Assembly (NCBI RefSeq): GCF_015244745.1
Contig: NZ_JABCQI010000011.1
Span: 26,564-90,563 of the forward strand
Length of the DNA: 64,000 bases
Origin: Gluconobacter cadivus
GTDB lineage: Bacteria; Pseudomonadota; Alphaproteobacteria; Acetobacterales; Acetobacteraceae
Direction: 5' to 3'
Below the pieces are notes generated by a model, which saw only the letters and a program-made list of their open reading frames with translations, was not told the DNA's origin and ran no database searches. The position numbers and the translations under genes are program-made. Shown here one piece after another: positions 9,331 through 17,768 of this stretch (its first letter is position 1; each line of letters begins with the position of its first letter).

Positions 9331-10116
9331 TTATGACATCGGGAATGGTGGCTGGCCGTTTGATGCGGTCACGCCGCCATCCACGGGCATGATGAGACCT
9401 GTGATGTAGGACGCGTCGGCGCTCGCTAAAAATGTAATGGCGGCGGCCATATCTTCTGGTTCTCCCAAGCGCTGTAATGGCACCCGATCTTCCACACTTT
9501 TGACGAAGCCTTCGTCCTTAACCGCTTCTGCCGTCATGGCCGTACGTGTGACGGAAGGACAGATTGCGTTGACGCGCACACCCTTTTTGCCGTGGTCCAT
9601 GGCCATGACGCGGGTCAGGTTCACCACGCCTCCTTTCGCGACATCATAATACGCCGTATTCCAATCTCCTCGCATGCCAGAAACCGAAGCGGTGTTGACG
9701 ATGTTGCCTTTCGCTTTGATCAGCATGGGGAGAAATGTACGGCTAACGTTGAGAGTGCCGGTGAGGGTTGTCGCGCAGACGGTGCTCCAGGTTGCCAAAT
9801 CGCAATCCAGAACGGTGCCCATAGCAGTCACTCCAGCGTTATTCACCAGAACGTCAAGTGTTCCAAACTGCTTCTCGACAAATTTATAGAGATCCTCAAC
9901 CTGTTCCGGAGCAGAAATATCCGTCAGGGATGGCACGGCATATTTCGGGTCCAGCACCTTTGTAACGTCATCAAGCTTTGCCTTGTCCCGATCAACGAGG
10001 AGGACATGAGCGCCCTCGTCAAGAAACCGAAGCGCTGTAGCGTGCCCAATCCCTGAGGCCGCGCCCGTCACGAGAACCTTCTTATCCTTGAAACGCGATA
10101 ATCCGTGAATAGACAT
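9331..10116 (-). CDS. Short-chain dehydrogenase/reductase
   Basis: 261 residues, classical SDR. TGAASGIG (17-24) binds NAD(P); NNAG at 92-95; the catalytic set is S144, Y157 and K161 (YDVAK). D42 at the end of beta-2 (LLVDRD) favours NAD over NADP. The closing GLIMPVDGG motif is typical. The start at 10116 is chosen because AGGGAAA lies at proper spacing; the longer frame to 10215 would add a non-family extension. It is a single gene with no coupled neighbour, so the substrate (probably an alcohol, polyol or keto acid) cannot be named. Confidence 0.88.
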   Translation of the reverse strand: MSIHGLSRFKDKKVLVTGAASGIGHATALRFLDEGAHVLLVDRDKAKLDDVTKVLDPKYAVPSLTDISAPEQVEDLYKFVEKQFGTLDVLVNNAGVTAMGTVLDCDLATWSTVCATTLTGTLNVSRTFLPMLIKAKGNIVNTASVSGMRGDWNTAYYDVAKGGVVNLTRVMAMDHGKKGVRVNAICPSVTRTAMTAEAVKDEGFVKSVEDRVPLQRLGEPEDMAAAITFLASADASYITGLIMPVDGGVTASNGQPPFPMS

Positions 10117-10493
10117 GAATGCTTTCCCTACACAGTTCAGGAGATAAAGCGCTGTCGTCCCGGATGGTTGCCACAATAAGACACTCGGCCTGCCTGACGA
10201 CAAACCGTCATCCATCGTGGAGATGGGGTGTTGGCCATTGTCATTCTGACATCGCGCATTACCGTCGCTGCGTGCGTAGGGCTAATGCATAGCGTGGTGG
10301 CTGTCATTCGCATGGCCTTAAGCGCTGCGCTGGGTCATAGCACACGCTTCCTTGTCGTTGGCTGGGCAGGAAGCGTATTGCTTTCCTACTCCGCAATCAG
10401 CTTCTTCAGCCGATCAATTCCACGTTTTCGGCAATCAATATACCTTCCAACAGCACCGTCGCGCTTTCAGAATGATGATAGCTCTGCGCGTCT
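10117..10493. other. Intergenic region, no gene seen
   Basis: 377 bp between two leftward genes. Open frames here have no family features or good start sites. A 9-bp perfect inverted repeat (ACGCTTCCT at 10344-10352 and AGGAAGCGT at 10368-10376) could form a hairpin, possibly ending the small lipoprotein transcript. Confidence 0.5.
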
Positions 10494-10688
10494 TTATTCG
10501 CCATGCGAGGCCGCGCATTTTTGCTGCAGTCGCTGCATGGCATCGGGGGACATTGGTGCAACCATCATGGCCCTGTAACTCATGCAGGCAACCGTTTCAT
10601 GCTCTGGAGGCTTACTAGAGCCGCCAGAACAGGCATTCAGAACGAAAGCCAGAGAAGCTATAGCAAACAGGCGCAAAACACTTCTCAA
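10494..10688 (-). CDS. Small lipoprotein
   Basis: 64 residues. A short positively charged start, a hydrophobic stretch (LFAIASLAFVL) and lipobox LNAC at about residue 20 predict a lipid-anchored periplasmic or outer-membrane protein of only about 45 mature residues with two further Cys. The start is TTG and overlaps the stop of the VOC gene upstream (TTGA), so it is likely translated by coupling. No function is recognised. Confidence 0.6.
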   Translation of the reverse strand: MRSVLRLFAIASLAFVLNACSGGSSKPPEHETVACMSYRAMMVAPMSPDAMQRLQQKCAASHGE

Positions 10689-11083
10689 ACCTGATAAAGT
10701 TCCAGAGGAAGACCGTCTGGGTCTGAGAAAAAAGTGAAAAGGCGGCCTGTATACGGATCTGTTCGAACAGGCTCCGATTCCACACCATGACGCTCAAGAT
10801 GCTGCACCACTGCAGAGATGTCCTGAACACGAAAAGCCAAGTGCCGTAGGCCACAAGCTTCTGGCCGCGATATCCGAGGAGGAGCCGCCGGAAAGGAAAA
10901 GAGTTCGATTTGCGCGTCACCAACCTTGAGGTCGCACTTCCAGGAGTCGCGTTCGGCACGAAAATTTTCAGCGAGGACGGGGAAGCCCAGCACGTCAACG
11001 TAGAAATGTCGGGAACGCTGATAATCGGACGCTATGATCGCAACATGGTGGAAACCTAAGATGCCTCCTGAAGTCTGCTCCAT
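10685..11083 (-). CDS. VOC-superfamily metalloenzyme-like protein (YaeR/SMU508 type)
   Basis: 132 residues with the paired beta-alpha-beta-beta-beta units of the glyoxalase/VOC fold. FHHVAIIASD near the start gives the first metal His; LRHLAFRV in the middle and LPLELYQV at the end supply the other usual His/Glu positions. This matches the small YaeR-like group, whose reaction is not established. GGAGG with nine bases spacing supports the ATG at 11083; the GTG at 11101 is a poorer choice. It is followed by the coupled small lipoprotein. Confidence 0.82.
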   Translation of the reverse strand: MEQTSGGILGFHHVAIIASDYQRSRHFYVDVLGFPVLAENFRAERDSWKCDLKVGDAQIELFSFPAAPPRISRPEACGLRHLAFRVQDISAVVQHLERHGVESEPVRTDPYTGRLFTFFSDPDGLPLELYQV

Positions 11084-11545
11084 TTGGTCTGTCCTCCACA
11101 CAACATGATCAGATCAGTAGTAATGCCACGATCTTTCCATATCTACCATTTAGGCGGCAGTTTACCGGTCCGTGCTCTTCCGTCTAGATCGCGGAGGCCG
11201 ATGTCACCCCTGTCCAGCAAGAAGTCTGGGGACGGGCCGTAATCTCGCCTGCTAAAGCGTATTGATTAGCGGCCGAGTACATCACAAGCTTGGGGCATAG
11301 CACATAGTGCAAGTGGTGAAGGCAAGAAGCTGATAAATTCTGCTCACGCCTTCACCTCGGACATACAGGAAACTCACAGTGTTTTCTGCAAGCGCTCACT
11401 CGTTGCCGGTCACTATATTATGGCTCACCCATAAATGCTCCGACTACGGGAATTCCTACAATGCAGCAACGACCACAATATCGAGAAGCATTTGCTCAGC
11501 CTCTTATCAGTTGATGACAGACGCCCTCAAGCTGGCTGTTCGCAC
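11084..11545. other. Intergenic region with stem-loop and dispersed-repeat tail
   Basis: 462 bp without a gene. GGTGAAGGC (11315-11323) and GCCTTCACC (11348-11356) form a perfect 9-bp inverted repeat. The right arm continues into CTCGGACATAC, the same tail sequence that recurs near 41.2, 49.8 and 54.0 kb. Confidence 0.5.
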
Positions 11546-12307
11546 TCAGATAGCCTGGCCGCCGGAAACCTCGATCCGCTGTGCATTGACCCAACGATTG
11601 TCTTCGGACAGCAGCGAGGCAATCATCGGGCCGATATCATCCGGAACTCCAGGACGTCCAAGCGCAGTTGCTTCCGCGATATGGCGGGCCACCTCCGGAT
11701 TGTCCCGTACTACACCGCCTGAAAAATCCGTCTGGATAGCGCCCGGGGCAATTGTATTCACGGCAATGCGACGCGAGCCGAGTTCCTTGGCCATGTAACG
11801 TGTCATAACTTCCACCGCCCCTTTCATGGAGGCATAAGAGATACGGCCAGGGTAAGAAAAACGGGTCAACCCGGAAGAGATGTTCACGATCCGACCGCCA
11901 TCTGCGATTAATGGCAGCAACGTTTGCGTCAGGAAGAGAGGACCTTTCACGTGAACACGATAAGCGGCGTCAAGATCCTCCTCCGTCACCTCGCCGAACA
12001 GGCCGCTATGCGACGTCCCTGCCATGTTGATGAGGTAGTCGAAACGCTCAACGCCCCAGTCGCCCAGCACGCGTTGAATCTCATTGGCAAAAGCCGGAAA
12101 CGTGTGAATGTCGGCAGTGTCGAGTTGTAAGGCCACAGCGCGAACCCCGCTGCGTTCTACGCTGGCGACAACCGTGTCAGCAGCAGCCTTATTAGCGTGG
12201 TAAGTGAAGATCGACGAAATACCACGTCGGGCCAGCGCCTCGACAGTCGAACGCCCGAGGCCTCGGCTTCCGCCGGTGAGGAGGGCAATTGTTTTGACTT
12301 CAGGCAT
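11546..12307 (-). CDS. Short-chain dehydrogenase (3-oxoacyl-ACP-reductase-like)
   Basis: 253 residues. TGGSRGLG (11-18) is the dinucleotide-binding loop; NMAG (94-97) replaces the usual NNAG; the catalytic residues are S144/S145, Y158 and K162 (YASMK). The end (WVNAQRIEVSGGQ) is the standard SDR C-terminus. It is transcribed divergently from a LysR regulator 101 bp away, the classical arrangement in which the regulator controls the enzyme gene. Substrate unknown; the FabG-like label only reflects fold similarity. Confidence 0.88.
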   Translation of the reverse strand: MPEVKTIALLTGGSRGLGRSTVEALARRGISSIFTYHANKAAADTVVASVERSGVRAVALQLDTADIHTFPAFANEIQRVLGDWGVERFDYLINMAGTSHSGLFGEVTEEDLDAAYRVHVKGPLFLTQTLLPLIADGGRIVNISSGLTRFSYPGRISYASMKGAVEVMTRYMAKELGSRRIAVNTIAPGAIQTDFSGGVVRDNPEVARHIAEATALGRPGVPDDIGPMIASLLSEDNRWVNAQRIEVSGGQAI

Positions 12308-12408
12308 GGGACTCTCCGTTTGGTGGGAGCCCCATATTGCTCATCCTATCGACCGTTCGATAAGATCGTCCTTTCCGAAAGCATTGTTTTGCATCATGGA
12401 ACAATCCC

Positions 12409-13308
12409 ATGGACAGGCTTGCCACGCTCGATCTTTTTATCCGCATTGTTGATCGCGGCAGTTTCAGTGCTGCAGCCGCTGCCTGTGGCGTTTCGCGGCC
12501 GGTCGCGACCGCTGCGATCAAGGCGCTGGAGAGCAGGCTTGGCACCCGATTGCTACAACGTTCGACCCGGCACGTCCGGCCTACGGTGGAAGGAACCGCC
12601 TATTATCGGCGCTGCATCGCGATCCTGGCTGATCTCGAGGACGCGGATCGTGAAGCGGCTGGAACTGTTTCCGGCATTTTACGCGTGGACGTCGTCGGCT
12701 ACCTCGCGCGCACCATCCTGCTGCCGGCGCTGCCCGATTTTCTCATGCGGCATCCCGCCCTGACCGTCCATCTCGGAGAGGGCGAACGGTTTGTCGATCT
12801 GGTCCGGGAGGGGGTGGATTGCGTCGTGCGGGCCGGCCCTCTTGCTGACAGCGACATGGTGGCCCGCCCCCTGGGGGTGATGGAAGAAATCACCGTGGCC
12901 AGCCCGGACTATCTGGCGCGGCATGGAATGCCCACGACACCGGAGGACCTTCAAGGCCATCAGATGATCGGTTTCGTATCGTCGCGCACCAGCCAGCCCC
13001 TGCCGCTGGAGTTCACGCGCGGAGACGAAGTGATCGAGATCATACTGCCGACGCAGTTGTTGGTTAGTGGCGCTGAAACCAGTGCCGCGGCCACGCGGCA
13101 AGGCTTTGGCCTTGTGCAGGCACCACGTTACCGCTTCATTGATGATCTCGCGAATGGCAGGTTGATTGAAGTTTTGCCCGATTTTCCCCCGACACCCACA
13201 CCGCTCTCGGTGCTCTATCCGAGCAACAGACAGCTTTCTCCGCGTGTGCGTGTCTTCGTTGACTGGTTGGTGGAAATTATCGGCTCGGGGCTCCTTCCGA
13301 GCGGGTGA
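12409..13308 (+). CDS. LysR-family transcriptional regulator
   Basis: 299 residues. N-terminal winged helix: LDLFIRIVDRGSFSAAAAAC and RPVATAAIKALESRLGTRLL, residues 5-60. It is followed by a two-lobed periplasmic-binding-protein-like effector domain (about 90-295; RVDVVGYLARTILLPALPDF, VRAGPLADSDMVARPLG). This is the common subgroup linked to divergently transcribed oxidoreductases, and the SDR gene starts 101 bp away on the other strand. It probably represses or activates that gene in response to its substrate. Confidence 0.92.
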   Translation: MDRLATLDLFIRIVDRGSFSAAAAACGVSRPVATAAIKALESRLGTRLLQRSTRHVRPTVEGTAYYRRCIAILADLEDADREAAGTVSGILRVDVVGYLARTILLPALPDFLMRHPALTVHLGEGERFVDLVREGVDCVVRAGPLADSDMVARPLGVMEEITVASPDYLARHGMPTTPEDLQGHQMIGFVSSRTSQPLPLEFTRGDEVIEIILPTQLLVSGAETSAAATRQGFGLVQAPRYRFIDDLANGRLIEVLPDFPPTPTPLSVLYPSNRQLSPRVRVFVDWLVEIIGSGLLPSG

Positions 13309-13414
13309 GGTGTGCCGCGAGAAGCCCGGCATTGACGGAAGCAAACCCGTTGTTTTCGAGTAATATTATGGCGGTTTGCTTCTCGGAAACATCCAGCACT
13401 GATCTCCAAAGAGA

Positions 13415-14242
13415 TCAGCCGTCTGTCGATAGGGTTAACTCTTCCCAGTCCGCAATTTCCTTTTCCAGACGAGAGAGACGGTCACGAACCAGTTGCAGAG
13501 CATCACTCCCCAAAAGGAGTTGAGGTGGAGGCGTGTCCGACGCGATGAGTTGAAGCACTGCCGCGGCGAGTTTCGCTGGATCGCCCAGTTGTCTGCCGTT
13601 CTTCTCGTGTCGAGCGGCCCGGATAGGGTCGAACAAAGTATCATAGTCCCCGATCGAGCGCTCAGTCCGCACCATCGAACGCCCGGCCCAGTCTGTGCGG
13701 AACGATCCGGGGCACAATGCGGTGACATGAACGTCAAACGGCGTCATTTCCGCGCGCATGACCTCTGAAATCCCCTGTAAAGCGAATTTGCTACCACAGT
13801 AAGACGCCAAGCCCGGCATGGTGATGAGACCACCCATCGATGTCACGTTCACGATATAGCCGCCACGGCGTTTGCGAAAGCGCGGCAGGAAGGCTTTGGC
13901 GACTGCAATGGCTCCAAAAACATTCACGTCGAACTGGTGCCGCATTTCCTCTAAAGGGGATTCCTCCAGAATACCTTCATGGCCATATCCGGCATTGTTG
14001 ATGAGCACGTCGATCGGACCGTGATCTTCTTCTGCCTGTGCGACAATGGCGGGAATACGATCGAACTCGGTGACGTCACACAGGACTACGCGGATATCCG
14101 GGAGTTGCTCCAGTAACGATGCTCTTGCGGTTGGCGAGCGGACTGTACCAATCACCCGATGACCGGCTTCAAGGGCAGCCCGGGCGATGGCCAACCCGAA
14201 GCCTGAATTGGCGCCTGTGATGAAAAAAGTATGCTTTGTCAT
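13415..14242 (-). CDS. Short-chain dehydrogenase (long C-terminal type)
   Basis: 275 residues from the ATG at 14242. TGANSGFG (9-16), NNAG (82-85), S135, Y148 and K152 (YCGSK). R35 after beta-2 (GTVRSP) suggests NADP preference. The C-terminal 60 residues (HEKNGRQLGDPAKLAAAVLQ, LLLGSDALQLVRDRL) match the group of SDRs usually annotated as oxidoreductases next to AraC regulators. A GTG at 14269 is an alternative start. It is divergent from the AraC gene starting at 14338, so the two form a regulator-enzyme pair. Substrate unknown. Confidence 0.88.
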   Translation of the reverse strand: MTKHTFFITGANSGFGLAIARAALEAGHRVIGTVRSPTARASLLEQLPDIRVVLCDVTEFDRIPAIVAQAEEDHGPIDVLINNAGYGHEGILEESPLEEMRHQFDVNVFGAIAVAKAFLPRFRKRRGGYIVNVTSMGGLITMPGLASYCGSKFALQGISEVMRAEMTPFDVHVTALCPGSFRTDWAGRSMVRTERSIGDYDTLFDPIRAARHEKNGRQLGDPAKLAAAVLQLIASDTPPPQLLLGSDALQLVRDRLSRLEKEIADWEELTLSTDG

Positions 14243-14337
14243 GGCGTTGCTCTGTCTGGTTGTATTCACGCCTTGACCAATAATATTGAACCGGCGCCTT
14301 ATCTATTGCAGTTCCTCTAATATTCTTGCCTGATCCT

Positions 14338-15270
14338 ATGATCCCTCATTCCGCACCCTCTGCTCTCCTTGTACTAGCCGCCGCCCTTGCACCGCGCACT
14401 GGCTACAACGCCACGCTTTTGCCCGGTATTCGCATCCTGCGTTCCGAGACCGTCCTTGAAGATGTGCCGGTTCTTTATCGCCCTGGTGCGGTCTTTGTAT
14501 TGCAAGGGGCCAAACAGGGGTTCCTCAATAGCGAGGTCTACCGCTATGACGCCGACCATTATCTTGCGGTTTCAGTCCCCGTACCTTTTCGGATGGCGTC
14601 GCAGGCCAGCGCCGACCAACCTCTGCTGGCTCTCTACTTTGATTTTGACCTGCATCTGGCCGCTGAAATTGTGACAGCACTGGAGGGACACATGGGTCAT
14701 GACGAGGGAGTGCGAGCAAAAAGCATGGTTTCAAGCCGGATGACGCATTCCATTGTGGATGTGCTCCAGCGTCTGCTTCACGCTCTCCATCATCCGCAAG
14801 AACTTGCCATTCTTGGCCCGGGGCTACTCCGGGAATTGCATTATCGTGTCCTGATCGGTCCACAGGGGAACGCCCTGATGGCAGCGCTGCGTGGCCACGA
14901 CACGTCAGACAGGATTGTACATAGCCTGAGGCTGATCCGCGAACGCTATAATGCTAGACTGTCGGTGCCAGAACTGGCTGCCGAGGCCGGTATGAGCGTT
15001 CCGTCCTATCACGCCGACTTTAAGGCCCTCACTGGAACGACCCCGATCCAATACATCAAGGTTTTGCGGCTACACGAAGCCCGGTTGATGGTTGCACGGC
15101 GCAAGGGTTCGATGGCCATGGTTTCTGCCGAAGTCGGCTATGCCAGTCCCGCCCAGTTTAGCCGGGATTTCAGGCGCCACTTCCATCGCACCCCAAGCGA
15201 AGAGGCTAAATGGATGCAAGAACATCTGGGAGAGTCGACCTTACAAGTCGAATTGCTTGTGCCGCCTTGA
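14338..15270 (+). CDS. AraC-family regulator with AraC_N domain (YqhC-like)
   Basis: About 310 residues. The N-terminal half (RSETVLEDVPVLYRPGAVFV, QGAKQGFLNSEVYRYDADHY, VSVPVPF) is the AraC_N domain seen in YqhC-type regulators. The C-terminal hundred residues hold two helix-turn-helix motifs (LSVPELAAEAGMSVPSYHAD and MVSAEVGYASPAQFSRDFRR). YqhC-type proteins typically switch on neighbouring aldehyde or ketone reductases, and here the divergent neighbour is an SDR. An in-frame TTG at 14326 is an alternative start; neither has a strong ribosome binding site. Confidence 0.9.
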   Translation: MIPHSAPSALLVLAAALAPRTGYNATLLPGIRILRSETVLEDVPVLYRPGAVFVLQGAKQGFLNSEVYRYDADHYLAVSVPVPFRMASQASADQPLLALYFDFDLHLAAEIVTALEGHMGHDEGVRAKSMVSSRMTHSIVDVLQRLLHALHHPQELAILGPGLLRELHYRVLIGPQGNALMAALRGHDTSDRIVHSLRLIRERYNARLSVPELAAEAGMSVPSYHADFKALTGTTPIQYIKVLRLHEARLMVARRKGSMAMVSAEVGYASPAQFSRDFRRHFHRTPSEEAKWMQEHLGESTLQVELLVPP

Positions 15271-15339
15271 AAAAGGTCGGGAGCACCGGCAGGCTGCGTA
15301 GATCGTCTTCAGATCGAACTGGCCATGAGGACGCTGATG

Positions 15340-15987
15340 TCAGCCCGCCAGACCCATTTTGACGCTGGCGGTTTCCATACGGGCATGGCGCACAATCTGT
15401 GCCCCGCCATGCAGACCCAGTCCTCCCATGATGAAAGCCACGATGATATCCGGCCATCCCGTACCGGTGCCGAAAACGCCCAATGCCGCCAGTACAACCG
15501 CCAGATTGCCGATAGCGTCATTGCGCGAGCAGATCCAGACCGAGCGCATGTTCGCGTCCCCACTGCGGAAGCGGTACAGCATCAGAGCAACACCCCCATT
15601 GGCCAGCAGTGCCAGCGCGCCGATCAGGCCCATGGTTTCGGCATGCGGCAAAGTTCCTGACCAGGCGTGCCACAGCGTATTGCCCAGCACCCAGAGCGCG
15701 AAGACCAGCATGGTCACGCCCTTGAGCATTGCCGCTCGGCTACGCCACGCCAGCGCCATACCCGTGACGGTAAGGCTGATGGCGTAATTGGCGGTGTCTC
15801 CGAAGAAGTCGAGCGCATCCGCCTGCAGGGAGGCGGAACCCGCCATGACGCCGGCGATAATCTCGGTCAGGAAAAAACCGCCATTGACGATCAGGGCGAT
15901 CCAGAGTGCTCGGTGCCAGTGGCGGTCATCGTGACCAGTCGAAGGAGAGACGGAACTTGGGCAGCAGGAGTCATGACAGCAGGGCAT
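15340..15987 (-). CDS. Cation diffusion facilitator (CDF) metal exporter, short form
   Basis: 215 residues with about six membrane segments. The N-terminus is Cys/His-rich (MPCCHDSCC, then HDDRHWH), consistent with metal capture. Transmembrane helix 2 carries DALDFFGD and helix 5 carries NDAIGN, the positions of the metal site in CDF exporters, but with Asp in place of the usual His. The cytoplasmic C-terminal domain of typical 300-residue CDFs is missing. The start at 15987 has GAGAG upstream. It is divergent from a MerR regulator with a MerR operator in between, so it is expected to be metal-induced. Zn, Co or Cd is likely; the ion is not proven. Confidence 0.87.
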   Translation of the reverse strand: MPCCHDSCCPSSVSPSTGHDDRHWHRALWIALIVNGGFFLTEIIAGVMAGSASLQADALDFFGDTANYAISLTVTGMALAWRSRAAMLKGVTMLVFALWVLGNTLWHAWSGTLPHAETMGLIGALALLANGGVALMLYRFRSGDANMRSVWICSRNDAIGNLAVVLAALGVFGTGTGWPDIIVAFIMGGLGLHGGAQIVRHARMETASVKMGLAG

Positions 15988-16019
15988 GGCGACACTCTCG
16001 CAAAAAACGAAGAGCACCC

Positions 16020-16050
16020 CATATCCACCCTGTAGTCACTACAGGGTCAA
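16020..16050 (-). promoter_or_regulatory. MerR-type promoter and operator of the CDF gene
   Basis: A perfect dyad, ACCCTGTAG-N3-CTACAGGGT, lies at 16027-16047. Read on the minus strand it sits between TTGACC (16045-16050, -35) and GATATG (16020-16025, -10) with a 19-bp spacer. The overlong spacer is the hallmark of promoters untwisted by metal-bound MerR proteins, and the arms match known CadR/ZntR/MerR sites. It lies between the CDF gene and the merR-like gene and serves the CDF gene. Confidence 0.85.
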
Positions 16051-16060
16051 GAACTTCATG

Positions 16061-16468
16061 ATGCAGACATATACGATCGGGCAGCTTGGCCGCCTGACGG
16101 ACACGAAGGTTGAAACCGTCCGGTACTATGAACGCATCGGATTGCTGCCGCATCCACCACGGAGCGTTGGCAATTACCGCGTTTATGATGGCGCGCATCT
16201 GGCGCGTCTGGGCTTTATCCGCCGGGCGCGTGAACTCGGCTTTCCGCTGGATCAGGTGCGGGAGCTGCTGGAATTGTCCGGGCAGGAGGCTCGGTCCTGT
16301 GAACAGGTGGACGAACTTGTCCAAGCTCATGTCACGGATATCGAACGCAGGATTCACGATCTGCAGACACTCCGACAGGAACTGACACAACTTCTTGCAC
16401 AATGTCAGCATGGCAAGATTGCCGAATGCCGGATCATTGAGGCGCTTCAGCCTCGTGTGACAGGGTAA
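16061..16468 (+). CDS. MerR-family metal-responsive regulator
   Basis: 135 residues (the ATG at 16058 would add one Met). The N-terminal winged helix TIGQLGRLTDTKVETVRYYE is characteristic of MerR. A long dimerisation helix follows (about 80-112). Likely metal ligands are the Cys in EARSCEQV at the start of that helix and the pair CQHGKIAEC near the C-terminus, an arrangement like MerR/CadR/PbrR and therefore suited to a divalent soft or borderline metal. The adjacent perfect MerR dyad and CDF exporter give its probable target. Metal specificity cannot be read from sequence alone. Confidence 0.92.
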   Translation: MQTYTIGQLGRLTDTKVETVRYYERIGLLPHPPRSVGNYRVYDGAHLARLGFIRRARELGFPLDQVRELLELSGQEARSCEQVDELVQAHVTDIERRIHDLQTLRQELTQLLAQCQHGKIAECRIIEALQPRVTG

Positions 16469-16798
16469 ACAACGGCCTAACGTTGGGCTCCCCGTTATCC
16501 ACGCCAACGTGGTTGACCGAACCGCCCTGAGATCGGAGAAGATCGGCTTGCACGCATGACGCAGTATGGGGCGTAGTCCATAGTCGTACGGAACTATTTT
16601 TCTGTCCCTGTCATGTGCAAAGCCTGTGCGACAAGTCCAGACGGCCCTCTACAGGTCCTATTGATACAAAAATCACCTTGGTAGCCTGAAAGTGGTATGT
16701 AATACCCGGCTGAGACCGTCCCAAACAGATGATGGAGCACCGGACGTGGTCATCATGCCGGATATCTTTTGAAGAAAAACCACCTGGATCATGGTGGT
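16469..16798. other. Intergenic region, no gene seen
   Basis: 330 bp between the MerR and AraC genes. It contains a short complementary pair (AACGTTGG and CCAACGT, about 16490-16520) that could be a weak hairpin after the MerR gene. Nothing else is supported. Confidence 0.4.
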
Positions 16799-17578
16799 AT
16801 GAAGCGAACGGCGGACCTGCCAGTTTGTCCGCCCCCGGTCGTAGGTTTTGCAGATCGTTATGCAGACGGTTTTGTGGACACATATCATAGACATGACCGC
16901 GCCCAGCTTTCTCTGTTTCTTGGAGGAACGGTCACTGTCAGCGCTCTGGGCCAGAGTTTCGTACTGGGCACCGGGCAGGGACTGTGGCTTCCCGCCAACA
17001 CGCTCCATCAGGCGGAGTGCCGCACGGACCTTACATTTCAGGTGGTTTATGTCGATCCGGGTCTGACCGAAGTCACTGATCTTCCCTGCAAGATGTTTGA
17101 TGTTTCGTCTCTCATGCGCGGGCTCGTGGACGAGATCATTGCCATGCAATACGAATTTGTCATGGATGAGCGCATGACAGCCATCGCACGGCTTCTGGTC
17201 GATGAAATCAGACGCGCGGCTCCCATTATGAACCGGCTGATTTTTCCTGCCGATCAGCGTCTTTTGCGTGTGTGTATGGCCATTGTCGCCCAACCCGGAG
17301 ACTGTCGGGACATCGACCACTGGGCACGCGAGGCTGGCATGGCTAGACGGACCTTTACACGACTGTTCCATCAGGAAATGGGGATGGGCTTTGCTGCCTG
17401 GCGCCGGCGTGTCCGGGTGATCGAGGCAGCATCCCGCATCGCTGCCGGGCAACCTGTCTCCGAAGTGGCATTTGAACTGGGGTACGAGAACGCTGGCAGT
17501 TTCAGCACCATGTTTCATCGGACGTTCGGAATGTCTCCCCGGTCCCTGCGGGCGACCACACTGACACCGGTTCCGTAA
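16799..17578 (+). CDS. AraC-family regulator with N-terminal cupin domain
   Basis: 259 residues. The N-terminal cupin (DTYHRHDRAQLSLFLGG, GQGLWLPANTLHQAEC) is a small-molecule sensor. The C-terminus has two helix-turn-helix units (WAREAGMARRTFTRLFHQEM and VSEVAFELGYENAGSFSTMF). The start ATG 16799 is preferred over the TTG at 16769. It lies directly upstream of a siderophore receptor gene on the same strand (about 190 bp gap), an arrangement often seen for AraC activators of siderophore receptors. It probably activates that receptor in the presence of its ligand; this is inference from position. Confidence 0.9.
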   Translation: MKRTADLPVCPPPVVGFADRYADGFVDTYHRHDRAQLSLFLGGTVTVSALGQSFVLGTGQGLWLPANTLHQAECRTDLTFQVVYVDPGLTEVTDLPCKMFDVSSLMRGLVDEIIAMQYEFVMDERMTAIARLLVDEIRRAAPIMNRLIFPADQRLLRVCMAIVAQPGDCRDIDHWAREAGMARRTFTRLFHQEMGMGFAAWRRRVRVIEAASRIAAGQPVSEVAFELGYENAGSFSTMFHRTFGMSPRSLRATTLTPVP

Positions 17579-17696
17579 CTTTCAACCGTCCTTCCGGCAC
17601 CTTCCATTATCGTCGATCAGGCAGATTTTGTTTGCGTTCGGGCCAATGGCTTTCGCATCGGTTGATGACACCTGCAAATATGACTAGGAGCGCAAT

Positions 17697-17711
17697 TAAG
17701 AGTTATTCTCA
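17697..17711. promoter_or_regulatory. Possible Fur-box half-match before siderophore receptor
   Basis: TAAGAGTTATTCTCA, whose reverse strand begins TGAGAAT, resembles the Fur-box half-site. It lies 58-72 bp before the receptor start. The match is clearly poorer than the boxes at 32552 and 36945. Confidence 0.35.
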
Positions 17712-17768
17712 AAAAACAGACCACCGACCCTCTGGGTGCAGAAGCCGGTGACGACACATGGGTGGGGT

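Noticed and set aside
10228..10578. Possible membrane protein or transposase fragment between SDR and small lipoprotein
   Set aside because: Neither strand gives a family motif; the hydrophobic frame overlaps the lipoprotein gene antisense and has no ribosome binding site.
16061..17578. MerR and AraC genes as one operon
   Set aside because: 330 bp separates them, and MerR has its own partner gene and operator on the other side.
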